This document shows, piece after piece, positions 56,980-64,000 of a DNA stretch of 64,000 bases. This DNA comes from Pseudomonas sp. N40(2020) (GTDB lineage Bacteria; Pseudomonadota; Gammaproteobacteria; Pseudomonadales; Pseudomonadaceae): positions 46,595 through 110,594 of the forward strand of contig NZ_JACSZV010000020.1 of NCBI RefSeq assembly GCF_014472415.1, read 5' to 3'. Position 1 is the first letter of the stretch; each line of letters begins with the position of its first letter. The notes under the pieces were generated by a model. The model was not told the origin of the DNA. It made no database searches and saw only the letters and a list, made by a program, of their open reading frames with translations. A program made the position numbers and the translations under genes.

Positions 56980-59146
56980 AAACTACGAATCCGCGCTCCA
57001 AAGCCTGCAACATCCAAACTTCTCGGCCTTTGCCTACCTCAAAACCGCTGAGCAGCTCCTATCTAATCCGAAGTACAGGAGCTCCGGGCGAGAGCTTGTC
57101 ATTCGAGCCTTGGACTCTCGAAGCCAATTTTCGGGAGTTCATGCATTACTACGCCACCTAGTTCGGAAATCTGGGCTATATCCATATTTGAAAACACAGT
57201 TTCAAGATCTGTCGCTTGCGGAGGAGTTTGTCTTAGAGGCATATCAGACGCCTATATCAACAGATATCGTCTTTCACTCCATGCAATTCAAAATCTACGA
57301 GTTGCTTCTTGAATATCGAAACGTGATCCTGAGTGCACCGACTAGCATGGGTAAGAGCGCTATCGTTGACTCGCTGATCGCGTCTGGGAAATTTAATAAA
57401 CTCGTAATTGTCCTCCCCACTGTCGCCTTGGTCGACGAAACACGACGTCGACTTGAAGAGCGTTTTGGACAAACATTTCAAATAATTCACCATGGCACAC
57501 AGCGTTCTCGACAGGAGCACATTCTATATGTGTTGACACAAGAGCGTGTTAATGACCGGGACGATCTGATCGACATCGACCTATTCGTACTTGATGAATT
57601 TTACAAGCTCGCCTTCAAACGCAAGAAGGACGGCGAGATTGACGATGAAGATGAAAGAGTACCAGCTCTAAACTCGGCACTGAGCAAACTACTTCGCTGT
57701 TCCAAGCAGTTTTTCATGACAGGGCCATTTATCAACGGTGTAAGCGGACTGCCGTCGTCCAACCTGCATTACACGTTTATCCCTACCGACTACAACACGG
57801 TAGCTGTGGACGTCAAATTCTTCAACATTAAACCTGATAGCGTGAATGAGAAGAATGAGGCATTAGCGACAACACTCGAGCAGATCCATGGGCCTACCAT
57901 CATTTACTGCAAATCTCCAGGCCGCGCGGTACAGGTTGCTAAATTTCTACTAAAATCCGGCTTTATGAAAGCCATCGAAGATGACTACCTCAGCTGGTTA
58001 GATCAACACTACCATCCCAAGTGGGAGTACACGCGCGCTTTTAGAAATGGGATAGGCCTTCACTACGGTGGACTACCCAGAGCTATGCAGCAATACACTA
58101 TCGATAAGTTTAACCGTGGCGAACTCCCATTTCTGATCTGCACTTCAACTATCATTGAAGGCGTAAACACTGTCGCTAAGAATGTATTTATTTACGATAA
58201 TCGAGCCGGTAACTTCAGCATTGATCGGTTCACGCATGGGAATATAAAAGGCCGAGCAGGACGGATGGGTGAGCATTTCGTCGGTAAGGTTTTTTGCATG
58301 GAAGAACTACCAAAACAAAGCGACTGTTTTGAGGTAGTGATACCTCTAGGAAAACAAACAGAAGAGCTGCCCTTAAATTTCCTCGCAGGCATTCAGCCGG
58401 AACATTTGACAGATTTTTCCCAATCCAGGTTCGATGCCGGGACGTCAGCCAGCAGGGCTGGGAAGGATTTTCTGAGGAAACATGCCTCATTCAAACTGGA
58501 AATTATTGAAGCAGCATTCAGCTTCGTAGACATGTCCGATGAAAGTGAATTCCACAGTTGCTTATTCTCAGGCGTCCCCAAAGCAGGATTCGCAAATTTC
58601 CTGTCTCGTTTCGTTGATCGTGTTTGCTCTGGCTCATTTAAAAAACTAGGGCTGATCAATAACATCAGCGTTATCAATGCCAGAGTCTCTGCCTACCTAA
58701 TGGCGACCAGCCACGAAAGCTACCTAACCCAACAAATATCTCGCATACCATCCAGTGTCGATAGCGAAGAATTATCCGAGCAAATAAACCATGCCCTAAA
58801 CTTTGCGAGTCGGATATTTGGTTATGCCATACCTAAAGCACTAGCTCTACTTGAGGACATCGTCAACCTCAAGCTAGAGGAGAGGGGTAAAGACTACCGG
58901 GTATCCTATGGGCATCTGCGCAGTGTTTTCGAAAACTATCATTTGCATCCGGCATGGGCCGGGCTTGAAGAGATGGGAATCCCTGTCCAATTGCTTCATA
59001 AGCTCGGAACACGATTTCCATTTGCAGAAGAGGCAAGCGTAGACGATGCTTCTCGAATCTTGCGTGAAAACCTGGATCGACTCCAAAGCCTAACCTTGCT
59101 TGAGCGGCATTTCATCGATAGAGCGCTAGGTCGAGTAAAGCGGTGA
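56972..59146 (+). CDS. Superfamily 2 helicase, Ski2/HamB-like
   Basis: 724-aa DEAD/DEAH-type helicase. Motif I is APTSMGKS (122-129), motif II VLDEF (D208, E209), with HYGGLPR (364-370), motif V CTSTIIEGVNTVAKNVFIYD (390-409) and motif VI KGRAGRMG (426-433). This set is typical of the helicases of Hachiman (HamB) and AbpB. The GTG start at 56972 has GGAG seven bases before it and lies within the end of the nuclease gene. The C-terminal 290 residues are helical and unassigned. Likely role: DNA sensing or translocation that activates the nuclease partner. Confidence 0.87.
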   Translation: MLENYESALQSLQHPNFSAFAYLKTAEQLLSNPKYRSSGRELVIRALDSRSQFSGVHALLRHLVRKSGLYPYLKTQFQDLSLAEEFVLEAYQTPISTDIVFHSMQFKIYELLLEYRNVILSAPTSMGKSAIVDSLIASGKFNKLVIVLPTVALVDETRRRLEERFGQTFQIIHHGTQRSRQEHILYVLTQERVNDRDDLIDIDLFVLDEFYKLAFKRKKDGEIDDEDERVPALNSALSKLLRCSKQFFMTGPFINGVSGLPSSNLHYTFIPTDYNTVAVDVKFFNIKPDSVNEKNEALATTLEQIHGPTIIYCKSPGRAVQVAKFLLKSGFMKAIEDDYLSWLDQHYHPKWEYTRAFRNGIGLHYGGLPRAMQQYTIDKFNRGELPFLICTSTIIEGVNTVAKNVFIYDNRAGNFSIDRFTHGNIKGRAGRMGEHFVGKVFCMEELPKQSDCFEVVIPLGKQTEELPLNFLAGIQPEHLTDFSQSRFDAGTSASRAGKDFLRKHASFKLEIIEAAFSFVDMSDESEFHSCLFSGVPKAGFANFLSRFVDRVCSGSFKKLGLINNISVINARVSAYLMATSHESYLTQQISRIPSSVDSEELSEQINHALNFASRIFGYAIPKALALLEDIVNLKLEERGKDYRVSYGHLRSVFENYHLHPAWAGLEEMGIPVQLLHKLGTRFPFAEEASVDDASRILRENLDRLQSLTLLERHFIDRALGRVKR

Positions 59147-59338
59147 ATGAACTAATTAGACGAAGGGCGCCGCCAGCGCCTTTGTCTTCGATCAGCTCAC
59201 CCGCAGGCTTCGGCCCTTAGTAGGTATCGTCAGGCTTCCAGCTTGCCTCTACATCCTCGGAGCTCGGGAAGGCGGTAGCGCCCTTCCGTCAATACTGAGA
59301 TCTATAAGATGCTTACATAAACAAGTGGGTCGAAACGC

Positions 59339-59818
59339 ATGAACAGGCCGCTCTTCGACTTTGACCTCAAACGCGTCTCGCACCAGCACTACATAACAGG
59401 GAAAGCCGCCATCAATTTCCCGCGTCTAGGAAGCACCACGGGTGGGTGGCATTTCCTTGCATATTTTGATCGGGAATCCGGCGTGGCTAAGGTGTCGTTA
59501 GCAGGCATTCATTACCCTGACACCACAGCATACTTTGGTGACCTTGGCATCATTGACGTGACCGATGAGCTAGCAAAGCGTGGATGGTCTGTTGAAGGAC
59601 GGCGGCTGTACATGGCGGATCACCGCAGAGCTGCTGCGGACATGATCGTTAGATGGGCATTGAGTGAGTCCATCCACTGCAGCGTCGAGATTGATGATTG
59701 GTTTCCTTCTAGTGCGGAGAGACAGCGACTGCTTGAGACTCTAGATACAGGAAGGTCAAAGCTTTCCGAGGTTGGTAGATTGCAAAAGGTGGAAGCTTGG
59801 CTCCGTACGCAAACCTGA
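59339..59818 (+). CDS. Hypothetical protein, family B paralogue 1 (intact)
   Basis: 159 aa, no known domain. Conserved features are the N-terminal RPLFDFDLKRVSHQHYITGK, then WHFLAYFDRESGVAKVSLAG and DVTDELAKRGWSVEGRRLY, likely a small alpha/beta protein. Two decayed copies lie at 61654 (first 22 codons only) and 63008 (two stop codons). It follows the helicase by 192 bp; relation to the defence pair is unknown. Confidence 0.68.
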   Translation: MNRPLFDFDLKRVSHQHYITGKAAINFPRLGSTTGGWHFLAYFDRESGVAKVSLAGIHYPDTTAYFGDLGIIDVTDELAKRGWSVEGRRLYMADHRRAAADMIVRWALSESIHCSVEIDDWFPSSAERQRLLETLDTGRSKLSEVGRLQKVEAWLRTQT

Positions 59819-60012
59819 AGCTCGGGTAGATAAGTATTACCCATCGCGTGCTCCACAGACCAAGCACGGCGGGCAAGCAAAGACGGTGAGTGCAGCATTC
59901 TGGCCCCCTGTCAGCCCTGGTCGTGCTCTGCCAAAACATCGGGCAAACCCGCACCGTTTGAGACAGCGGTGAGATGAACTAGGCTCTGTGCACCATCCCA
60001 AGGAAGACCGCC

Positions 60013-60231
60013 ATGCGAGATAATTCGAACTACAAGATCGCCACGGCGGACGCCCTGACATTGCTGCTGCATAACCAGCACGCACTAGGTGCAGCAATAG
60101 AAGAAATAACCAAGTGGCTTTCAGAAAATGGCGTGGGAAGCGTCGCCGCTCATGCGATGTCGGCCATGGAAGCGCTGGACGCAAATGCTCAAGCCATCGC
60201 CGATTCCATCTTGAGGATTCGACAGTCTTAG
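60013..60231 (+). CDS. Small helical hypothetical protein (72 aa)
   Basis: Ala-rich, all-helical 72-aa protein (DALTLLLHNQHALGAAIEEI). AAGGAAGA precedes the ATG. It lies 67 bp before the Mrr-like gene on the same strand. Function is unknown; a partner or regulator of the nuclease is possible. Confidence 0.6.
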   Translation: MRDNSNYKIATADALTLLLHNQHALGAAIEEITKWLSENGVGSVAAHAMSAMEALDANAQAIADSILRIRQS

Positions 60232-60298
60232 GTGCTGCCACCCCGAGCCCTGCGCACCTATCGCACACTGCCAATTCGACTGAACGATAAGGAAAAGA

Positions 60299-60850
60299 AT
60301 GTTCCCACCAATGGCGAATCCCAACCTCGAAATTACCGCCACTGAATTCGAGTTCTTGGTCAGAGACTGGATCCTCAAACAGGGAGGTGAACTGACATCG
60401 CTGGAGGTCAAGCACGACGTGAAGGTCGAGGCCTACGATTCAACCTACCAGATAGACGTGCTGGCAAAATTCCAAGCCTTCGCGGGCGCCGAATTTATCG
60501 TTCTGATTGAGTGCAAAAAATACCGTAACGCAGTCGAGCGGGAGCTGGTTCAGGTGCTGCACGACAAGGTCAGATCTTTGGGCGCTCATAAAGGAATGCT
60601 GTTCACCACATCAGGATTTCAATCCGGAGCGATAAAATATGCAACAGCCCACGGTATCGCGCTTGTATCGATAGTCGACGGTGCAGCAACCTACCATACC
60701 CGCTCGGCTATTGCCGTTGATGCGAAGCCACCGGCGTGGCTAAACCTTCCGAAATTTGCGCTCTGGCACGTTGCTGAGAACGACGCAGGCAACATCTCGA
60801 TGAAGTCGCTGGGCCGTGCTGATACCGAAATCAACGAGATGTTCAGCTAG
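60299..60850 (+). CDS. Small Mrr-like restriction endonuclease
   Basis: 183-aa PD-(D/E)XK nuclease. The active site is Asp in YQIDVLAKF and E-x-K in FIVLIECKKYRN (about residues 52-77), and the family helix TATEFEFLVRDWILKQGGEL is at the N-terminus. SLGAHKGMLFTTSGFQSGAI matches the Mrr core after the catalytic Lys. It is a stand-alone nuclease domain lacking a recognition domain. AAGGAAAAGA precedes the ATG. Confidence 0.82.
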   Translation: MFPPMANPNLEITATEFEFLVRDWILKQGGELTSLEVKHDVKVEAYDSTYQIDVLAKFQAFAGAEFIVLIECKKYRNAVERELVQVLHDKVRSLGAHKGMLFTTSGFQSGAIKYATAHGIALVSIVDGAATYHTRSAIAVDAKPPAWLNLPKFALWHVAENDAGNISMKSLGRADTEINEMFS

Positions 60851-60854
60851 AAAG

Positions 60855-61022
60855 ATGGAGGGAGCAGACTTGGCTCTAGACCAAGAGCAGGCCGCAATCG
60901 AGATGGTACAGGTCATCGGTGAAACCCGTCTTGGCTCCAAATTAGAGGCAGCGCTTCAGCAGTTCAAGAGTCTCGAAACCTCCCACATGCGCTCGCTTTC
61001 TTCGTCAAGGCAACTCCCTTAA
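60855..61022 (+). CDS. Possible small protein (55 aa)
   Basis: A short reading frame 4 bp after the Mrr-like gene, predicted helical (LDQEQAAIEMVQVIGETRLG). Its ribosome site is weak (AGAAAG directly abutting ATG). It may be translated by coupling, or be chance. Confidence 0.3.
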   Translation: MEGADLALDQEQAAIEMVQVIGETRLGSKLEAALQQFKSLETSHMRSLSSSRQLP

Positions 61023-61172
61023 ATAGCCCACCTCGGCGTACATAGCCTCAGCAAGCTGCAAGGTTCGTCTCGGTCTCACTAGAGCATGAAACCCAGACAT
61101 ATCGTGATAGGCTTCCATGTGCCCAGAATTGCTACTTCCAGCGTATCCACGACTCAAATCAGGAACGTGTTT

Positions 61173-61577
61173 ATGTCGCTCAAAAATGCCTTCGCTGCTG
61201 TGCTTAAAGCGATGCGTGCAGGCAAAGGACTGACCCAGAGGAACCTGGCAGAAGTCAGCAGTCGAACATACGTCTCGAAATTAGAGCGCGGTCAATCAAG
61301 TCCGACGTTAGAGATGATCACCGCGCTAAGTGGCCCGCTTAATGTGAATCCTCTGACCCTAGTAGCCATTACTCTCTCCGCCGAATCGGGGCATCCGGTC
61401 AACGCTTTGCTGCGTCAGACTCAAGAAGAATTGGCGGGTCTAACCCGCGACGGAATTCTGAAAAATTTGACGATTTCGTCGGGCGATGGGTTGCTAGCGG
61501 CACGCCCCTCTAGTAAGTCCTCAAGTAATCGCTCAGCGACGAACGCCCAGCAAGTAGAATTCTGCTTCGCAGAATAG
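61173..61577 (+). CDS. Xre-family helix-turn-helix regulator
   Basis: 134 aa from ATG 61173, preceded by AGGAACG. An HTH_3 domain covers residues about 10-62 (GLTQRNLAEVSSRTYVSKLE, then RGQSSPTLEMITALSG). The C-terminal Ser-rich tail is unassigned. Probably a repressor of neighbouring island genes; the target is not evident. A longer reading frame begins at 61086 without support. Confidence 0.8.
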   Translation: MSLKNAFAAVLKAMRAGKGLTQRNLAEVSSRTYVSKLERGQSSPTLEMITALSGPLNVNPLTLVAITLSAESGHPVNALLRQTQEELAGLTRDGILKNLTISSGDGLLAARPSSKSSSNRSATNAQQVEFCFAE

Positions 61578-61653
61578 ACGATCCTCCATTCAGCAACATT
61601 GATGATAATGCCGGCCACATCAAGCGGGGTCTTGTGCGCTTCAGAGAGCTCCC

Positions 61654-61719
61654 ATGAAAATGCCACTGTTCGACCTTGCTCTCAAACACGTGTCACGGCA
61701 GCACTGCATCAAGGGTAAA
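61654..61719 (+). pseudogene. Family B paralogue 2, N-terminal fragment
   Basis: The first 22 codons (MKMPLFDLALKHVSRQHCIK and two more) match the start of the 59339 gene. The match then ends abruptly and the frame stops at 61786-61788 in unrelated sequence. The break at about 61,720 is a recombination scar immediately before the DUF2256 gene. Confidence 0.65.
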
Positions 61720-61775
61720 TCCAAACAACAATCGGTCTGGGTACGCGACCAGACACTACTCGCTAGACGCGATGC

Positions 61776-61919
61776 ATGGGGATCGTTTTGAAGAAGAGTG
61801 AGCTCCCAGTCAAAACCTGCGTGACCTGCGGCCTTCCCTTCACATGGAGGAAAAAGTGGGCACGCTGCTGGGAAGAAGTGCGCTACTGCTCGGAGCGCTG
61901 CCGGCGCAGTAAATGCTGA
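61776..61919 (+). CDS. DUF2256 zinc-finger protein
   Basis: A 47-aa gene, too short for usual length cut-offs. It shows the DUF2256 pattern in full: [20 protein letters not shown], then [18 protein letters not shown], with CxxC...C...CxxxC spacing for zinc. The ATG at 61776 lies in the tail of the family B fragment. In core genomes this protein often accompanies cryptochrome/photolyase genes; none is present here. Function unknown. Confidence 0.75.
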   Translation: MGIVLKKSELPVKTCVTCGLPFTWRKKWARCWEEVRYCSERCRRSKC

Positions 61920-62089
61920 ACCGAAAGGTGGGTACGGGGAGTCAGTCTGAAGCAGCAAGCGATCAAGTCGAAAGTTTGATCAACATTGGCTTGGTGGTGA
62001 GCCCAGCATCTGATATCCCCACACTTGAGGTCGGTTTACAAGACTGGTTTGTGAAGGAGCTCCTTCGGGATTTACACACGGGTCGATAA
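61913..62089 (+). CDS. Possible small protein (58 aa)
   Basis: A 58-codon frame whose ATG overlaps the DUF2256 stop (ATGCTGA arrangement). It reads plausibly ([20 protein letters not shown] at the C-terminus) but has no known relatives I can name. It may be a fragment. The following bases (62094-62111) form a small CTGCAT/ATGCAG hairpin. Confidence 0.3.
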   Translation: MLNRKVGTGSQSEAASDQVESLINIGLVVSPASDIPTLEVGLQDWFVKELLRDLHTGR

Positions 62090-62390
62090 CCCTGCATGAA
62101 AAAATGCAGCTTGTTGGATAAGCACTTCGCTATTGCTGACTTGGGATGCCTGTGTACAGCTGAAATGGACGCATCCTCGTCGCACGAATTGTAAGCCACT
62201 TGCCCTCACCTTTCCGGCACGACGGTATGCAACCGATTGTCGCAGCAGCCCGAAGCCAGATTACCAAGGCAGGTTTGCCATAAGCTGACTTTGCTCAGGT
62301 GCAACGCCGCAAGGATCACGCGTTCTCGCAGCCGCTACAGTGCTGATAGCGCCTTGTTTTGATGGGACACGAAGCTAAGGGAGGTGCTAC
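62090..62390. other. Intergenic, no gene seen
   Basis: About 300 bp without a convincing frame on either strand; it ends in the AGGGAGG ribosome site of the next gene. Confidence 0.5.
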
Positions 62391-62720
62391 GTGGAGCTGG
62401 ACAGTAGATCGATTGTTGCTGCTGGGCTAGTTGCACTCGCCGGCCTCATTTTCTTTCTTCGATACCACATGCTGCGGCAATGGAAGCGCGAGGAACAAAG
62501 AGAATTCATGGCCGCCTTGAGATGCCAGAGTAACGATCAATACGAGATACTTTTAGACAAAATTACCTTTCCTAGCAGGCTTTCACCTGGAGAGGTTTAC
62601 CGGATCATTCACAATCATAAGGGAGAGTATTTTCTCTATCTTTACACCAGAGGATCGCCAGGCGTTCTTCAACCATTAAGCGAAGAACGAGCGATGATTT
62701 CAGTACGGCTGAATGGATAA
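62391..62720 (+). CDS. Small single-pass membrane protein
   Basis: 109 aa from GTG 62391, with AGGGAGG upstream. One transmembrane helix at about residues 8-26 (IVAAGLVALAGLIFFLRYHM) is followed by a basic, soluble C-terminal part (QWKREEQREFMAALRCQSND). No family recognised. Confidence 0.6.
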   Translation: MELDSRSIVAAGLVALAGLIFFLRYHMLRQWKREEQREFMAALRCQSNDQYEILLDKITFPSRLSPGEVYRIIHNHKGEYFLYLYTRGSPGVLQPLSEERAMISVRLNG

Positions 62721-62766
62721 TGGATCTGCAGTCAGACGCTTTTGACGTGCCGCCCTGATGGCGGAC

Positions 62767-62867
62767 GGCTGTCGTGAACCGAGCCTGGGCGTAAACGCCT
62801 GCGTCTCGGCCCTTCGGGCTTCCATCCTCACGCCTTCGGCCATGGGCCTGCGCGCTCCGCTTGCTTC
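62767..62867. repeat. Dispersed noncoding module, copy B
   Basis: Diverged second copy of the module at 49450-49535, sharing GGCTGTCGTGAACCGAGCC, CGGGCTTCCATCC and CCTGCGCGCTCCGCTTGC. It has an extra CGCCTTCGGCC segment. Confidence 0.55.
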
Positions 62868-63007
62868 TGGACTAACTGAGGCGCGCAGCGCAAATTAGCT
62901 TCCGACAAGACAGAGGCCCATTAAGCATACGACATGTTCACTTCATCACAGTGCATCTCAAAGCGTTTTCCAGATCAACGACTCCGCCGTGTAGCCGTCT
63001 CAAGCAT

Positions 63008-63340
63008 ATGATCCAGCCGCTCTTCAACTTTGACCTCAAACGCGTCTCCCGAGAAAACTACATCACGGGCAAAGCCGCTATCAACTTCCCCCATCCCTGA
63101 AGCACCAAGGGTGTGTGGCATTTCCTTTCATATTTTGATCGAGAATCCGGCGTGGCTAAGTTGTCATTGGCTGGCATTCTTTAGCCTGACACCACAGCCT
63201 ATTTCGGCAATCTTGGCGTCATTGACGTGACCGATGAGTTAGCGGAGCGCGGCTGGTCTGTGGATGGCTATCGCCTGTTCATGGCAGATCACTACAAAGC
63301 CGCTGCGGACATCCGGCTTGTTCGACGGATCCTAGCCCAG
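63008..63340 (+). pseudogene. Family B paralogue 3 (two stop codons)
   Basis: Reads MIQPLFNFDLKRVSRENYIT and on, in one frame aligned with the 59339 gene. It is broken by TGA at 63098-63100 (Gly in the intact copy) and TAG at 63182-63184 (Tyr in the intact copy). The frame then continues GVIDVTDELAERGWSVDGYR to about 63,340, where similarity ends. Point mutations rather than shifts disabled it. Confidence 0.75.
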
Positions 63341-63872
63341 CAATCGGCGCGAGTAACAATGCATAACGACAACCGGGCAACGGCGTCCTTGAGCCCAGGC
63401 ATAGATGATGTGGTCACACTAGACTTGAGCGGGCGCCAGAACATCAACTCCATTCAACGCCAAGGTTTGGCGCCAGATACGGTCGGCGTAGTTATACGAA
63501 CGAGTCGACGCGGAGATTGCTCAACGCCAATCGACCGGCTCTCGCGCACTCAACTGAGCAACGGGCGTGCGCGCTCGCGCTTTTCCGAATCAAGAGTGCG
63601 GCAACCTTTTAAAAATAGATTCCCCTCGCCTGTAACGGGCGATCAGACCTTCTAGCTACTGATTTTTCTGCGTTCGAGCGTCAAAGCGTTGCTCTTTGGA
63701 GTAACGCCATTGCGCTACTTGCTGGAGTTGGTAGACGCACCGACACGCGGACTCAACAACCCGAGCGAACGGCTTGCTTCCATCTGGTTATACCTTTGTT
63801 TAAGCACACGACCTAACGCCACGCGTTTGAGCTAGCAGGTCGTCAGATACCTCGATGTGTCGAACACTCTCG
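63341..63872. other. Unassigned region before the IS end
   Basis: About 530 bp. The pseudogene frame stays open to 63655, but the sequence beyond 63,340 does not match the family and shows no domain. No other gene, RNA or repeat was recognised. Confidence 0.45.
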
Positions 63873-64000
63873 CTGTAGTGGTCAACTAATCCCGGACACG
63901 ACGTTAAGTTTTTTCTCGGCCTGAGCTGGGGCCAGTCCGTTATTGAATTGGTGCGGTCTAATCCAGTTGTACCGATGCATCAGGTAATGACTGATGTCGC
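63873..64000 (-). mobile_element. IS3-family insertion sequence, right part only
   Basis: The element end is placed near 63873 (TGTAGTGGTCAACTAATCCC), just beyond the transposase stop. The rest lies outside the window, so its size and group cannot be stated. Confidence 0.6.
63882..64000 (-). CDS. IS3-family transposase OrfB, C-terminal end (partial)
   Basis: The last 38 codons of a DDE transposase: DISHYLMHRYNWIRPHQFNN then GLAPAQAEKKLNVVSGIS and stop at 63882-63884. YNWIRPHQFN with the following GLAPA is the characteristic IS3 OrfB C-terminal pattern. The catalytic D,D,E residues lie outside the window. Confidence 0.85.
   Translation of the reverse strand, partial: DISHYLMHRYNWIRPHQFNNGLAPAQAEKKLNVVSGIS

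Noticed and set aside
61963..62199. 78-codon minus-strand frame
   Set aside because: Overlaps the better (though weak) plus-strand frame downstream of the DUF2256 gene; no motif.
63227..63655. 142-codon frame as a separate gene
   Set aside because: Its first part is the continuation of the family B pseudogene after two stops; the rest has no domain.

Overview
The window is chromosomal DNA of a Pseudomonas, most likely of the P. fluorescens group. This rests on gene content and order (nlpD-pcm-surE-truD-ispF, ftsB-ispD, the dnaE-rnhB-lpxB-lpxA-fabZ-lpxD-skp-bamA-rseP-dxr-cdsA-uppS-frr-pyrH-tsf-rpsB run, and divergent map-glnD-dapC) and on an inverted pair of Pseudomonas-type REP sequences near 13.7 kb. 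Species assignment is inference; no rRNA or tRNA gene was seen.

Region 1 (1 to about 40.3 kb) is ordinary core genome. The minus strand carries stationary-phase and repair genes (nlpD partial, pcm, surE), tRNA pseudouridylation (truD), the MEP isoprenoid pathway (ispF, ispD, dxr, with uppS using the product), formaldehyde detoxification (fghA and glutathione-dependent adhC, with a divergent LysR gene), glycolysis (eno), LPS and lipid A synthesis (kdsA, lpxA, lpxB, lpxD), fatty acid and phospholipid synthesis (accA, fabZ, cdsA), nucleotide synthesis (pyrG, pyrH), replication (dnaE, rnhB), envelope assembly (skp, bamA, rseP) and translation (tilS, frr, tsf, rpsB). Many adjacent genes overlap by 1 to 13 nt. 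On the plus strand are map, glnD, dapC and an astacin-like protease gene.

Region 2 (about 40.3 kb to the window end) is a mobile, accessory region. A CPA1-type Na+/H+ antiporter gene is cut inside the conserved LMNDASGLV segment at about 40.32 kb, and the other half is not found in this window, so the insert is at least 23.6 kb. Next comes an 893-bp gene-free end, then a leftward, AT-richer, tightly coupled four-gene operon: tyrosine recombinase, large Cys-rich protein, second tyrosine recombinase, small coiled-coil protein. It resembles Tn554 TnpABC and gamma-mobile-trio modules, and is the likely mobility machinery.

Beyond 47 kb the cargo is a patchwork. There are three paralogues of a small Trp/Cys-rich protein (one intact, one with a 7-nt deletion, one with an amber codon), a solitary MbcA/ParS/Xre-type antitoxin-like gene near a perfect 21-bp inverted repeat, a DEDDh exonuclease, a zinc-ribbon Mrr-type nuclease paired with a DUF4238 protein, and a small membrane protein. 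These are followed by a coupled two-gene unit, a DUF4297/Cap4-like nuclease plus a Ski2/HamB-like helicase, which is the best candidate antiphage system. After it come a second small Mrr-like nuclease, an Xre regulator, a DUF2256 zinc protein, three copies of another unknown family (one intact, two decayed), and the end of an IS3-family element at the right edge. The cargo looks like a defence island assembled by repeated recombination. Its functional assignments are by motif only.
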